From assembly GCA_911728435.2 (NCBI GenBank), contig OU452204.1, positions 15,500,001 to 15,564,000 of the forward strand: a DNA stretch of 64,000 bases, written 5' to 3'. The notes under the pieces were generated by a model, which saw only the letters and a list, made by a program, of their open reading frames with translations, did no database searches and was not told where the DNA came from. Of the stretch, positions 11,381 to 22,084 are shown in pieces (position 1 is the stretch's first letter; each line of letters begins with the position of its first letter). The stretch is from Apoderus coryli (taxonomy: Eukaryota > Arthropoda > Insecta > Coleoptera > Attelabidae). Position numbers and translations under genes: made by a program.

Positions 11381-12280
11381 ATGGATCAAAGAATATGTAT
11401 TAAATTATGTGTTAAAAATGGAATAAAGTACTCCAACGCCCTTAAAATGTTGACTGTGGCATTCGGCGAGTCTACTTTTTCTCAAAAAACAACATCGAAA
11501 AAGTTAAGAAAATTGCTTCGTAAAATTGTCGAATCACTATTTGGGAAGTTGCAGAGGCTGTTGGCATATCAATCGGCTCATACCATGCAATTTTCTCAGA
11601 TGTTTTGGGCATGAAAGGTGTGACAGCGAAGTTTGTACCGTAGTTGCTAAATTTTGAGCAAAAGCAACGTCGCATTAGTATCGCTCAGGAGTAGTTGAAT
11701 GACGTCAACGACGATCCAGATGTGCTCAAAAGAGTCATAACTGGTGACAAAACGTGGGTATATGATTATGACGTCGAAACGAAGGCAATCATCCCAATGG
11801 AAGAGGACAGAAGAGCCAAGGCCGAAAAAAGCACGCCAAGTTCTATCAAATGTGAAAGTTTTGATAACTGTCTTCTTTGATTACAATGGCTTGGTGCATC
11901 ATGAGTTCTTGCTAACAGGTCGTACGGTTAATAAGGAATACTACAAGGAAGTTATGCAACGTTTGCGTGAAGCAATACGGCTGAAACGCATCATGATAAT
12001 GCACCAGCTGACACACCAATGCTTGCTCGTAATTTTTTTGCGCAAAAACAATACCGTCAGCATGCCTCAACCACCGTATTCACCAGATTTGGGTCCTTGC
12101 GACTTTTGTCTATTCCCAAAACTGAAGAGACCAATGAAAGGAAAGCGTGTTGCCACAATTGAACGAGTTGATGCCCATACCGAAAAGTGCTTCGAGGATT
12201 GGAAGAAGCGCTGGTATAAGTGCGTTATATCTGAGGGGAATTACTTTGAAAGGGACAAAATGGATATTGATGATAAATAA
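11381..12280 (+). pseudogene. Mariner transposase pseudogene (DD34D type)
   Basis: An ATG at 11381 opens DQRICIKLCVKNGIKYSNAL, the usual N-terminus of one mariner lineage. Part of the helix-turn-helix is deleted. The linker then follows in several frames (AVGISIGSYHAIFSDVLGMK, KQRRISIAQE). The catalytic blocks are visible. The first Asp lies in TGDKTWVYDYDVE, where the usual E of DETW is K. The second Asp is HHDNAPAD in a shifted frame near 11990. The third is PYSPDLGPCDF. The tail reads KCFEDWKKRWYKCVISEGNY and ends with TAA. At least four frameshifts and one stop make it inactive. No clear TIR pair was found. Confidence 0.92.
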
Positions 12281-12333
12281 ATATTTCCCGAAAAAATTCA
12301 AAATTAACCTTTTCTTTTGAACCTATCTATCGA

Positions 12334-13175
12334 TTGCTTTTTGAAATATCGATTATTTCGGCTTTGACAGCTCGAATGACTTTGACAATGTGTCAAATAT
12401 TTAGTAAAAGGTTTGCGGTTTACGAAAAGGTTAAGTTTACGCTCGAAGAAAAATGGAAAATATTGAAAACTTACTTCCATAATGGTGAGTCTTCAAACCG
12501 AAACTGCAAGAAAAATGCGCACTAAATTCGGAAGAAATAAAGCGCCTTGCAGGCAGTTTGTGTATAAATTTGTGAAGCGTGTGCGTGAAAGTGGCGCGTT
12601 AATGGACCAAGCAACTCGTTCCCGTGCTCGTCCAGTGCGCTCAATCGAAAATATTGCTGCTGTTGCCGAAAGTGTGAATGACAATCTATCAACATCAACT
12701 CGACACCGTTCGCAGGACTTGAACATTTCTCGCACGTCCCTTTAAAGAACTTTGACGAAAGACCTCGATTTGAAGCCGTACAAAATTCAATTGGTGCAAG
12801 AGCTGAAGCCGCACGACCACCCGATGCTATTTCGGTTTGCCCAATGGGCCGAAGAACGCTTGATGGAAGATGAGCATTTTTATCGAAAAATCATATTTTC
12901 GGATGAAGATCATTTCCACCTCGGTGGTTATGTCAATAAGCAAAACTGCCGAATTTGGTGCTCAGAAAATCCACACGTAATCATGGAAAAACCAATGCAC
13001 CGACAACAAGGAACTGTTTGGTACGGTATGTGTTCCGGCGGCATCATTGGTTCGTTTTTCTTCGAAAACAAAGCAGGAGCCGCCGTAACCGTCAATGGTG
13101 AGCGCTATCGCGAAATGTTGGAAGATTTTTGCCATATTCAAAAATAAATAAATAATTGAAAACTATCCACCCGTC
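12334..13175 (+). pseudogene. Tc1/mariner-like transposase pseudogene, 3' truncated
   Basis: The first frame has a helix-turn-helix block FTLEEKWKILKTYFHNGESS. After a frameshift it continues TARKMRTKFGRNKAP and FVKRVRESGALMDQATRSRA, then one in-frame stop (TAA 12743-12745). It continues KPYKIQLVQELKPHDHPM and the first catalytic block FSDEDHFHLGGYVNKQN. The frame ends after GERYREMLEDF, before the second Asp block (QQDGA), so two of the three catalytic residues are gone. The right edge CCACCCGT at 13168-13174 resembles the TIR of the related element at 32683-34316, so the 3' part of the gene was deleted but the terminus was kept. Confidence 0.88.
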
Positions 13176-14039
13176 TTTTTTATATATAAATTTGCTTTTA
13201 TATTCGCTAAAATAATGATACGCTCATGCCTCCAAACTGCCTCCGTTTTTTTTTGCGATTGCAGCTGAGATTAAAAATTCTACAGGAAATTGTGTTAAAT
13301 ATAGTGTCTTTAAAAAGGATCAAAATGTAAAAAAAAAGTTTGACAACGTAAAATGCCTTTTAATGTTAAAATAAGAAATGGTAGTCCAACGATTGTCCAT
13401 TAAAAGGAAAATATACTACAAGGATTTTTTAGAAGGGGTTATTGTTAACAATATCAAATAAAACGTTAAATGTTTGTATATAGAGAGACATATTGTTGAA
13501 TTGAAAATATCAAAGCATATAATTATTTTAAGTGAAATCGTAAAAAGCACGCCACTGTCAACTCACGATTTGATTATTCTAAAAATCTAATCTTGCAGAA
13601 CCGTACAAACACGGCAACAATTAATTTCAAAACAAAGTTATAGTTTTCCTTTGTGCATAAATTACTACCGATTCTTTTATTTATTTTTTGTTTTCGAAAA
13701 ACACGCCGCAATTATAATGGTATCCTGTTGATATCGCGACATCTTTACGAGCACTTAGTGCATTACTGTAAAAAATTTAAGGCTCATTTTGTGCATTGTG
13801 TACGTCTCATGATCGTATAAAATACAAACTCCATACATTCATTCGTGAAGTGTGCACGCGTGAAATTTAGTTGTAAGGAAAAGGGAAATGAAATTTATAC
13901 CTACTTTGTATTATGAGATGAGAAAGACCTCATATTGAATAGTAAATAATTTCGGTTGTGGTTTTGATTTGTGATTTATCAGTGCCGTGTGATGGATTTT
14001 GGCACAAGGAAAATCAGTAATATTAAACAGATTTAGATC
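13176..14039. other. AT-rich, nothing recognised
   Basis: No coding signal above background; short frames only. Confidence 0.35.
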
Positions 14040-14158
14040 TAAATATTCTTGAAATAAAAGTCGACCTCCACACAATAAATTTTTAATAAATTTCTCCAAC
14101 AAATTACATTTGTCGATAGTTACCACACAGGTTTCGCAGCACCGGGCTGCATCATCAG
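14040..14158 (-). repeat. Repeat with CTGATGA-hairpin-GAAAC motif
   Basis: On the minus strand CTGATGA is followed by a GCAGC/GCTGC hairpin and then GAAAC (14131-14158). About 55 bases later comes TTTATTGTGTGGAGGTCGAC with TTTTATTTCAAG (14040-14074). The same layout recurs near 26263-26350 and the last part near 16688-16722. The CTGANGA...GAAA core resembles hammerhead ribozymes found in Penelope-like element termini, but here one extra base separates CTGATGA from the hairpin. Assignment to a Penelope-like end is inference. Confidence 0.4.
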
Positions 14159-14225
14159 TGGTTATCAAAGTTCTTACGAAAAGCTATATTTTTATATTAT
14201 TATTAGTACATATTTACTACAAACT

Positions 14226-16040
14226 AAAAGAGATTACTATCAAAATATAATTAACCAAAATATGCACAATTCCAAATCATTATGGAAATCTGTAAAACAA
14301 ATTACATTCTCTAATAAAAACTTTAACATCAGTAAGATTAAAACAGAGAGTGGGACACGTGTCACAGAAAGTAAAGATATAGCAAATAATTTTGTAAATT
14401 ATTTTACACATGTGGGAAAAAATCTTGCTGAAAAATAGACAAAACGAATATGAAAACATACGAAAATGTCATAAATGTCAATTCGATGTCCTTATTAAAT
14501 ACTGACGAAATTGAAGTGAAGAAGGTTATAGAGGGACTAAAAATAGGTAAAGCACCGGGCTATGATGAAATAAAAGCCGAAACTTTAAAACATATCTCGA
14601 ATGAAATTAAGAGACCTCTTGCATTTATAATCAACAAATGTTTTGAAACAGGTATATGCCCCAACTCATTTAAAAAAACCATTATCAAGTCGGGAGACAA
14701 CTCACTAATGAGTAATTATCGACCAATTTCGTTGATTACAAATTTTGCAAAAGTTTTTGAAAAGATCCTCAAATCCTGAATTAACGATTTTTTACTAAAA
14801 TATAAAATTCTTTCAGATAGACAATTCGGTTTCAGAGAACAAAGATCTACACAGGATGCAATGTCTCATCTGAGTACTCAACTGTACAGAAATCTAAATG
14901 ATAGTAAGCCAACTATGTGCATATTTGTTGATCTTAAAAGAGCATTTGACACTGTAAATCATAAAAAATTGCTGGATGTAGTTGGTAAAAATGGGTTGAG
15001 AGGTATCGTATATCAACTGATTGAAAGCTATTTGAGTGATCGGGACCAACTGGTGAAAATCAATGAATCGACTAGTATAAAAGAATAATTGAATGTGGAG
15101 TTCCCCAAGGGACGGTTCTTGGTCCCTTGTTGTTTAACATATACCTTAATGATTTGTATACGATAGACACCGTGGGCAATATAATAAGCTTTGCAGACGA
15201 TACTGCTGTTTTGTATAGTGACTCCAATTGGTCTATCTTAAAGGAAAAAGTTGAAACAGATTTCCAGAACATTATTGAATATTATATTCCAAAACTCTCA
15301 CTATTAATTTCTACAAGACACATTTTATGTGTTTTGCCTCATACATGAAGGGTCTTCCTGATTACGATCAGTTAAATCTCAAGAAAGGATTGAACATAAT
15401 TACTATTGATAAAAAAGATTATATAAAATATTTGGGAATTTTTCTCGATAGTCACTTGAAATGGGACATACATGTCAAAAATGTAGTAATGAAACTAAGA
15501 TCCTTGTTGTATAAATTTAAATACCTGGTGCGCATTGTTGACTTAAAAACATTGAAAGTTTTATATCATGCATTGGTGGAGACCCACTTGACCTATGGAT
15601 TATTGGTATGGGGTGGTGCAACTAAGACACACTTATCCAACTTGGAAAAGATGCAAAAATGGATATTGAAGATTATCTTTAGAAGAGAATGCACCTACCC
15701 TTCAGAGGCACTCTTTGATGAGGCAAACGTTCTCAATATACGACAACTTTTTAGTTGTATGATATTGAGTACTCAACATAAGAATAAACACGAATTGACT
15801 CCCATAGATCATTGTTACGGCACTCGGTTGAGGGAAACTGCGAGCAGAATACCACGCACTGTCAAGACAATAGCACAACGTAGTTATTTTTTTTTGGGTC
15901 CTAGGTTGTTCTCTAAAATTCTGCTTCAATATAAACTAATAAACTCAAATATTTTGTTTAAAAAAAGAATTAAAGAATGGGTAATATCTTTGGGCAGGCC
16001 TGAAATTGATCGTTTAATAGATCTTAAAAACTATAGTTAA
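14226..16040 (+). pseudogene. CR1-like non-LTR retrotransposon ORF2 (RT), decayed
   Basis: The longest RT of its group in the window. Blocks in order: linker before the RT (KSLWKSVKQITFSNKNFNIS, IANNFVNYFTHVGKNLAEK); fingers (IEGLKIGKAPGYDEIKAETL, SNYRPISLITNFAKVFEKIL); FGFREQRSTQDAMSHL; palm A VDLKRAFDTVNHKKLL; GVPQGTVLGPLLFNIYLNDL; palm C FADDTAVLY with both catalytic Asp; thumb and C-terminus IKYLGIFLDSHLKWDIHV, VETHLTYGLLVWGG. Frames change at about 14435, 14778, 15088 and 15330, so it cannot be translated through. The endonuclease domain and ORF1 are missing (5' truncation). The last 237 codons are uninterrupted to a TAA. Confidence 0.93.
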
Positions 16041-16440
16041 CACAATCGTTTGGAGTGTGGTTCACTGCATTTCTGTTGAATGTTTGATTGTTTGTTGTTA
16101 GTGTAAGGTATATTTATATGTATTAGTTAATAGTATAATGGGTCTTTTGGTCGGTTTATTTGTATTGCGCGCACTTAGAACATATTTTCATATTGTGCCC
16201 GATTGGACATGCATTCTGTGCACACAAGTATAACTTTCGCAGAGAGTGTAAAGTCGGATGAGATCGATCGTTATTGTTTTGCCGCGCTCTATGAATGGAC
16301 AGATTAGGGAATTTTTAGTAGTTAAGAAATCGAACAAGCTTTTTAAGCTTTACGGTATTTTAATTTATTTGCGTATTTTTATGTAGGTGTAAGTTTATAA
16401 TTGTTTTTTGCGTGAATAAATATTATTATTATTATTTTTA
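16041..16440 (+). repeat. 3' untranslated region and (ATT)n tail of the CR1-like element
   Basis: After the ORF2 stop, about 380 bp of non-coding sequence ends in GTGAATAAATATTATTATT, a polyadenylation-like signal merged with an (ATT)n tail. This matches the tails of the copies ending at 3565 and 47265. Confidence 0.75.
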
Positions 16441-17030
16441 TTATTTATGGGAAGAAACTCCTTATTAACTCACTGCGTGAAAAAAGTTTATCATTATTTT
16501 GTCATAAAAAAATTTTGTTTTTTTAAAATTAAGTATCGTATGTTAAGGCATTAAAATTTTTTTAAAAACTATTGAAACTCATATTGTACACAATATAAGC
16601 TTTCATAATAATAACTTTCTTTGTGTAAATCATCAAAAACTTTAAATTTACGTCAGTAAACGATTGCACTCTCACACAGCAAATTAGTGTGTGGAGGTCG
16701 ACTTTTATTTCAAGAATATTTAATTATTCAACTCCACTTCGATATGGACTACTTCTTTAAAAAGATTTAGATCTGTTGGAATTACAACTACGCTAAATAG
16801 TTGTACATAATAACAAATAAACTTGTGGGAAATATACACGAAGTCTATAACTCAAGAAAACTACACTCACCGACATTAAATTCGGGTCAACCAAAATTTA
16901 GATCAAATTTTATATATTAAACTTTTTCTTCCATAGTCCGATTTCAACCTTTTTTTTACAAAATGTAGATAATTGTTTCGGTTTTAATTAATTTTATTCA
17001 ATTTTCAAGAATACAGTTTACATTTTGAAT
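16441..17030. other. AT-rich, with a 34-bp repeat in inverted orientation to 14040-14074
   Basis: At 16688-16722 TGTGTGGAGGTCGACTTTTA and the following TTTCAAGAATATTT repeat the sequence at 14040-14074 on the opposite strand, so the CR1-like element is bracketed by an inverted pair. Nothing else is recognised. Confidence 0.45.
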
Positions 17031-18323
17031 TAGGAGGGTTGCCTTTTATATTTCGGGATTTGCCAACCCTGGCGTTGCAATCTGGCAACTGACAGCTCTA
17101 TCGTAAAGTTGGACATTTTTGGGGTTATACTTACTCAGAACGTTTTGACATACGACCGCTATTTGTGTTGTTTACAGTAACTTAAAGATTCATCTCGACC
17201 CAAAAATGGAATTAAATCGTGAACATTTTCGTCCGACAATTTTTTACAACTTTCGACGTGGATTAACACAGCAACAGTGCATGGATGAACTTAATTCAAT
17301 TTTTGGCGATGAAGATCCATCAAGGACCAGTGTTTATCGATGGTATGGTGAATTCAATCGTGGTCGTAGTTCACTCCAAGACGAATTTTGTGAAGGTCGT
17401 CCAAAATCAGTTGTTGTTCCTAAATCCATTGTTGCTGTGCGCGAACTGATATTGCAAGATCGTCATGTGACCTATCAAGAGATTGACGCAACCTTAGGCA
17501 TTACTGGGACCAGCATACATTCAATATTGCATAAACATTTGACTGTCAAAAAAATTTGTTCCCGTTGGATCCCAAACAATTTGTCAATCACTCAAAAAAA
17601 GCTTCGTGTCGATTGATCGAAAGAAATGCTCAAAAAATACGATCGCGGTGCTTCGAAACACGTCTATGATATCGTGACAGGTAATGAATCGTGGATTTAC
17701 GCGTATGAGCCCGAAAGTAAACAGCAGTCGACTGTATAGGTGTTTCAAGATCAGCCAAATCCAACAAAATTGTTCGCGCACAAAACACTTGCAAGCAAAT
17801 GGTCGCCTGTTTTTTCGGAAAAACTGGACATGTCGCAACCGTACCACTAAAACAACGCAGAACAGTCAATTCTGAGTGGTACACAACCATTTGTTTGCCA
17901 GTTGTCTTCCAAGAAATCAGGAAAACCAACTGTCGAAGACGGATCACTCTTCACCACGACAATGTGAGCTCTCACACACCGGCTCAAACAACTGCATTTT
18001 TGAGCACCCAAAACATCGATTTGATGAGTCATCCGCCGTATAGTCCTGACTTGGCACCGAATGACTTCTTTTTATTCCCGTACGTAAAAACAAACTGAGA
18101 GGTCAACGTTTTTCGACACCTGAAGAAGCGGTTGCTGTATTCAGAATGTTTTTTTTGGAGATACCTCAATCAGAGTGGCAAAAGTGCTTCGATAATTGGT
18201 TCAAACGCATGCAAAAGTGTATAGATCTTCATGGGGAATATTTTGAAAAACAATAAAGTGATTTTCGATGATTAATGTTTGTTTTTGTTCTCTAATCTCG
18301 AAATATAAAAGGCAACCCTCGTA
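17031..18323 (+). mobile_element. Full-length mariner element with both TIRs
   Basis: The left terminus after TA (17031-17032) reads GGAGGGTTGCCTTTTATATT. The right terminus is its inverted copy, ending AAAAGGCAACCCTCG before TA (18322-18323). The TIRs match over about 26 bp with two mismatches. At about 1.29 kb between the TA dinucleotides this is the usual mariner length, so the element is structurally complete although its gene is dead. A truncated relative lies inverted at 19181-19793. Confidence 0.92.
17206..18256 (+). pseudogene. Mariner transposase pseudogene, catalytic Asp to Asn
   Basis: An ATG at 17206 starts a 136-codon frame containing both helix-turn-helix motifs (TQQQCMDELNSIFGDEDPS, TYQEIDATLGITGTSIHSIL). 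A TGA at 17614 replaces a codon usually read as Trp. In the same frame follow YDIVTGNESWIYAYEPESKQ and a TAG at 17737. GNESW shows that the first catalytic Asp of GDESW is Asn (17683-17685). After a frameshift, LHHDNVSSHT and PPYSPDLAPNDFFLFP carry the second and third Asp, 34 residues apart (DD34D). A further frameshift precedes the C-terminus SEWQKCFDNWFKRMQKCID, which ends at 18256. Two stops, two or more frameshifts and the D-to-N change make it inactive. Confidence 0.95.
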
Positions 18324-19180
18324 TTATATCTTGTCGGGAAAGTTTTGGGGCGACACAACCGATTTCATTAATATATAAATACCTATTCTTCTGAAATATA
18401 AAAGAACCACTATTTTTGTTTTGCAAACTCTGTTACTTACGTGAAGCAAATGGCAGACTGTTACTCGTAAATACAGTCATGATGATATCTCTTTGGTAAG
18501 CTTGGTAAAACTGCTTTTAGTTGTTACCATAATATTTATGCATTTAAAATGTTACCTATGTAGCATCAAAATTAATGTATGGCACATACAAACATGTGTT
18601 CGTGACTTAGATATGTAAAATCAGAGGCGTACACAAAGCCGTTAATGGATTCATCCATCTATGAAACTGTATCTTATTTATAAAGTTTGTTTTAATACTG
18701 GTTTAGTATATTGTCATTCAAAATATATTTTTTCTTTGCTATATAGTCTAAAATTATACCTTTGATTATTTTAATTGTGATTCTAGTAAAAGTACTTCAC
18801 TGGTTGAAGCCTCAACTGTCTTGTGAAATACTAAGTAAGTTCTACATATGATTTCTTGCTTTGATACATATTTAACAGTATGAAAGAATCTCTTTATTCC
18901 TTTTCGGTATTCACATTCGCACATAATTCGCTTAATCACCTTCAAGTATTTTGTTGTGTTTTCTTTTTCTGTATTACGAGTGTAAATCCATAAGCTATCG
19001 TTCACTAACGCTACATGCCAGAAATAAACTTATAACCTCGTAGCAATCAAAATTTTCCATTTTTTATTTTTACATGAAGAAGGAAACACGGTGCGCAATG
19101 AGTTGCGAGCCTGAATTATTAGCATTGGGGAACTGTAGGAAGAGAAATGTCGATTGCATTTTGGGAATAATATCAGAGAA
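18324..19180. other. Unassigned sequence with one 80-codon minus-strand frame
   Basis: An open minus-strand frame at 18766-19005 without an ATG start has a protein-like composition (CECEYRKGIKRFFHTVKYVS), but I do not recognise it. Otherwise AT-rich with no signal. It could be an old exon or transposon debris. Confidence 0.3.
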
Positions 19181-19793
19181 GAAGATAACTGGCAAACAAA
19201 TGGTTGTGTACCACTCAGAATTGACTGTTCTGCTTTGTTCTAGTGGTACGGATGCGACATGTCCAGTTTTTCCGAAAAAACAGGCGACCATTTGTTTGGA
19301 AGTGCTCCATGCGCGAACAACTTTTGTTGGATTCGGCTCATCTTGAAACACCGATCGTATTTTTTGAACATTTCTTTCGACCAATCGAAACGAGCCTTTT
19401 TTTGAGCGATTCACAAATTTTTTTAACAGTCAAATGTTTATGCAATATTGAATGTATGCTGGTTCCACTAATGCCTAAGGTTGTCTCAATCTCTTGATAG
19501 GTCACATGACGATCTTGCAATCAATGGTTTTCGGAACAACAACTGATTTTGGACGACCTTCACGAAATTCGTGTTGGAGTGAACTACGACCACGATTGAA
19601 TTCACCATACCATCGATAAACACTGGACTTTGATATAGCTTCATCGCTAAAAATTGAATTAAGTTCATCACATCATCATTCACCGTTCTGAGTACGTATA
19701 ACCTCAAAAATGTCGAACTTTACGATAGAGCTGTCAGTTGCCAGATTGCAACACCAGGATTGCCAAATCCCGAAATATAAAAAGCAACCCTCG
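19181..19793 (-). pseudogene. 5' part of a second mariner of the 17-kb family, minus strand
   Basis: The outer terminus at 19770-19793 (CGAAATATAAAAAGCAACCC) is the same TIR as the 17031-18323 element. Reading leftward on the minus strand gives the same HTH block (TYQEIETTLGISGTSIHSIL), then FQDEPNPTKVVRAWSTSKQM and FFGKTGHVASVPLEQSRTVN. Frameshifts break it, and the GDESW block is deleted between SIGRKKCSKN and FQDEPNP. The copy stops at about 19181, soon after TTICLPV, so the second and third catalytic blocks and the 3' TIR are missing. Confidence 0.9.
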
Positions 19794-19914
19794 TATAATC
19801 AAAAATATATGACCAGCGTAACGAAATAGAATTTTAATAATAATTATTATTATAATTGTATTATTTTCATTATTAACTAACTACTGTTTATTTAAAAATT
19901 AGAAAAAAAAATAT

Positions 19915-19983
19915 TGCCAGGGCTGGGATTCGAACCGAAAACCTTCCGCGTGCGAAGCGAAGCGCTCTATCAAAGACGCCGAA
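19915..19983 (-). pseudogene. tRNA-like remnant, anticodon-loop CGC
   Basis: The minus strand carries a TAGAGCGC D-arm end, an anticodon arm TTCGC-TTCGCAC-GCGGA (five base pairs counting G-U, U33 present, anticodon CGC, alanine-like), a T-arm box GGTTCGAATCCCAG and CCCTGGC-A as the 3' acceptor strand. The 5' acceptor strand does not match GCCAGGG and the D-stem is poor. It therefore looks like a tRNA pseudogene or the head of a tRNA-derived SINE rather than a working tRNA. Confidence 0.45.
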
Positions 19984-20059
19984 CACTCTTTTTCAAATTA
20001 CTTTATTATATTCTAATAAAAGTTATATATTCCCACTATATAAGATTCTGTTAACGCCA

Positions 20060-20086
20060 CTGAAGATGAAACATTGTTTCCGAAAC
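20060..20086 (+). other. CTGAAGA-hairpin-GAAAC motif
   Basis: CTGAAGA is followed by one T, a GAAAC-ATT-GTTTC hairpin, C and then GAAAC, the same plan as the motifs at 14131-14158, 26263-26300 and in the palindrome near 63.1 kb. The following ACATG/CATGT can pair as a short stem. It resembles a hammerhead core, but the unpaired base before the hairpin departs from the canonical form. Confidence 0.35.
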
Positions 20087-20111
20087 ATGCCTCGCATGTG
20101 ATTCAGGCATA

Positions 20112-21011
20112 TACAGGGTGTCCAAGATAAGAATGGGATAGCATTGGAAACGGTAGGAGTTACAATGTTGATTCAATTAGAGAAAAGTTGTACAATTTAA
20201 AAACCTTTTAAATGGTGTTTTCAAACGTAGAGTAACTTTAGCCGTTTTCCAGAATTTTTGAAAAAACTATTTCTTGCAATTTTCGTTTTTATTTATTTCT
20301 GACGACATTTTTACAGATATGAAAAAATTAAAAGCACTTTCTCAATATTACTTTTTGAGGAGAAGAAGATAGAGTTTACAAATTTTCACTACGACGTTTC
20401 GTTTTAAAAAAACCATCATCAACTTCTCATCTCTCAGTCCAACATTTTATTTTGTATTTAGTAGCAATTTTTGTGCTTTTTGAAGTTATTAAAAACACGA
20501 ATTTCTCAGATGCATGTTTTACGCAAAATAAGTGCCAAACTTTGGCGATTTTTCTTGAATAAGTTTAAATAATTGCTAAAAATATTGAAAACTTTTTTAA
20601 ACCATTAAATGGGATATACCACCTATTTTTGAATTGAAAATGGATTTGAATTTAATAATAAAAAATCCAGGACCGTATTTAAAAAAACGAAGTTGATAAT
20701 GGTTTTTCAAAAACGAAACGTCGTAGTCAAAATTTGTAAACTTTATCTTATTCTCCTCAAAAAGTAACCATCACAAAGTGCTTTTATTTTTTTTATATCT
20801 GTAAAAATAACGTCAGAAATAAATAAAAAAGAAAATTGCAAAAAATAGTTTTTTCAAAAATTCTCGAAAACGGCTAAAGTTATTTTACTTTTGAAAACAC
20901 GGTTTAAAAGGTGTTTAAATTGTACAACTTTTTTTTAATATAACCAACATTGTAACTTCTACCGTTTCCAAGATTCCAATGCTATCCCATTCTTATCTTG
21001 GGCACCCTGTA
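20112..21011. mobile_element. Foldback MITE with about 315-bp TIRs (copy 1)
   Basis: The element runs from TA-CAGGGTGTCCAAGATAAG to CTTATCTTGGGCACCCTG-TA. The left arm 20114-20426 is repeated inverted at 20689-21009 with a few mismatches and indels, leaving a 260-bp centre. Both arms contain the ACTACGACGTTTCG block. There is no coding capacity. The TA at each end and the terminus shared with smaller MITEs suggest mobilisation by a Tc1/mariner-superfamily transposase. A second copy lies at 44219-45115. Confidence 0.85.
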
Positions 21012-21599
21012 TATAAATAATATTTTGCTCTATTTTTCATTTGTTAATATTAACTTTATTTTTTTGCGACAAAATCATGAGGATCTTGCATTGGTGGATT
21101 ATTTAAAATAATTATAAAACAATTCTTACATCAAATGCGTTTTCTTTTCGCAATGAAAATTTATATTTAATTTTAAGTTTTGTGATTCCTCAAAACTAAC
21201 AATATCAGGTATTAAAAAAAAATCAAAGTGCCCCACAACAAGCTTATGAATATTCATGAATCCTTATTGTTTCTATACGTATAGGTATACGGTAAATAAC
21301 CTACCTATGTAAAGTAACTATAATAAATTATTAGGAGTAGGTAGTATTATTATTGAATGGTTGTTAAAGTAACGGTCATTCCAAAGTCCGTATCCATAAA
21401 TTCAATTAACAATTATTATTAAAATTGCTCAATTACCATTTATCTTTATCAACTATAGTAGATTGATGTACATTCACACACCCAGATAATAATAGTTTGT
21501 CTTCGATATGGTTTAAAGGTGGTTCCACATTGATTAGGTACAAACGGTTAAGCCAACATCACTCATTCATACAACACACAATTGCTCTTGGTTAATGTT
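21012..21599. other. AT-rich, nothing recognised
   Basis: No coding signal. Confidence 0.35.
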
Positions 21600-21914
21600 G
21601 GTTAATGTGGTCACAGAGAGCTTTGAATATACCATTATTTAAAAGTGGAGATAAGAGAGATATAAAAAACGATCGTCCTATATGTAAACTTAACATATTT
21701 AGTAAAGTTTTTGAGAAAATAATTTATGAAACTATTTTTGATAAAACTAAACATCATATAATTCCAGAACAGCACGGCTTTTTTCTTAAGCGTTCTATTG
21801 AAACAAATAAGTTCTATTGATTAACCCACTGAATATGTATATTATACTGTGGGTACTCTTTTGGATCTTTGATCTGTGTGTACCCCGAATTGTTAAATAA
21901 ATAAATAAATAAAT
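21600..21914 (+). pseudogene. Jockey-like RT finger fragment joined to its own 3' tail
   Basis: The frame reads IPLFKSGDKRDIKND, FSKVFEKIIYETIF and PEQHGFF, the conserved fingers block of Jockey-like RTs, and stops at 21818-21820. Only about 75 bases later the sequence ends in (ATAA)n at 21893-21914, so everything between the fingers and the 3' tail has been deleted. The TAAA-type tail is shared with the copies at 26446 and 47588. Confidence 0.75.
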
Positions 21915-22084
21915 ATGGGACGTATAAAACTATTTTTATGATTTAAAGTCCGGTTTTAATTATTTTTAACATGAAACAATAACATTATTTTATTTAGGAG
22001 TTTCCAATTTTCTGCTGTGGAAAAATCAAAACAAAAATAGTACCTACTTTCGACGATTTACTTAACCAATTACAAGCATTTCGA

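Noticed and set aside
13911..14168. 85-codon minus-strand frame
   Set aside because: It overlaps the CTGATGA repeat, whose non-coding structure recurs elsewhere; the frame is incidental.
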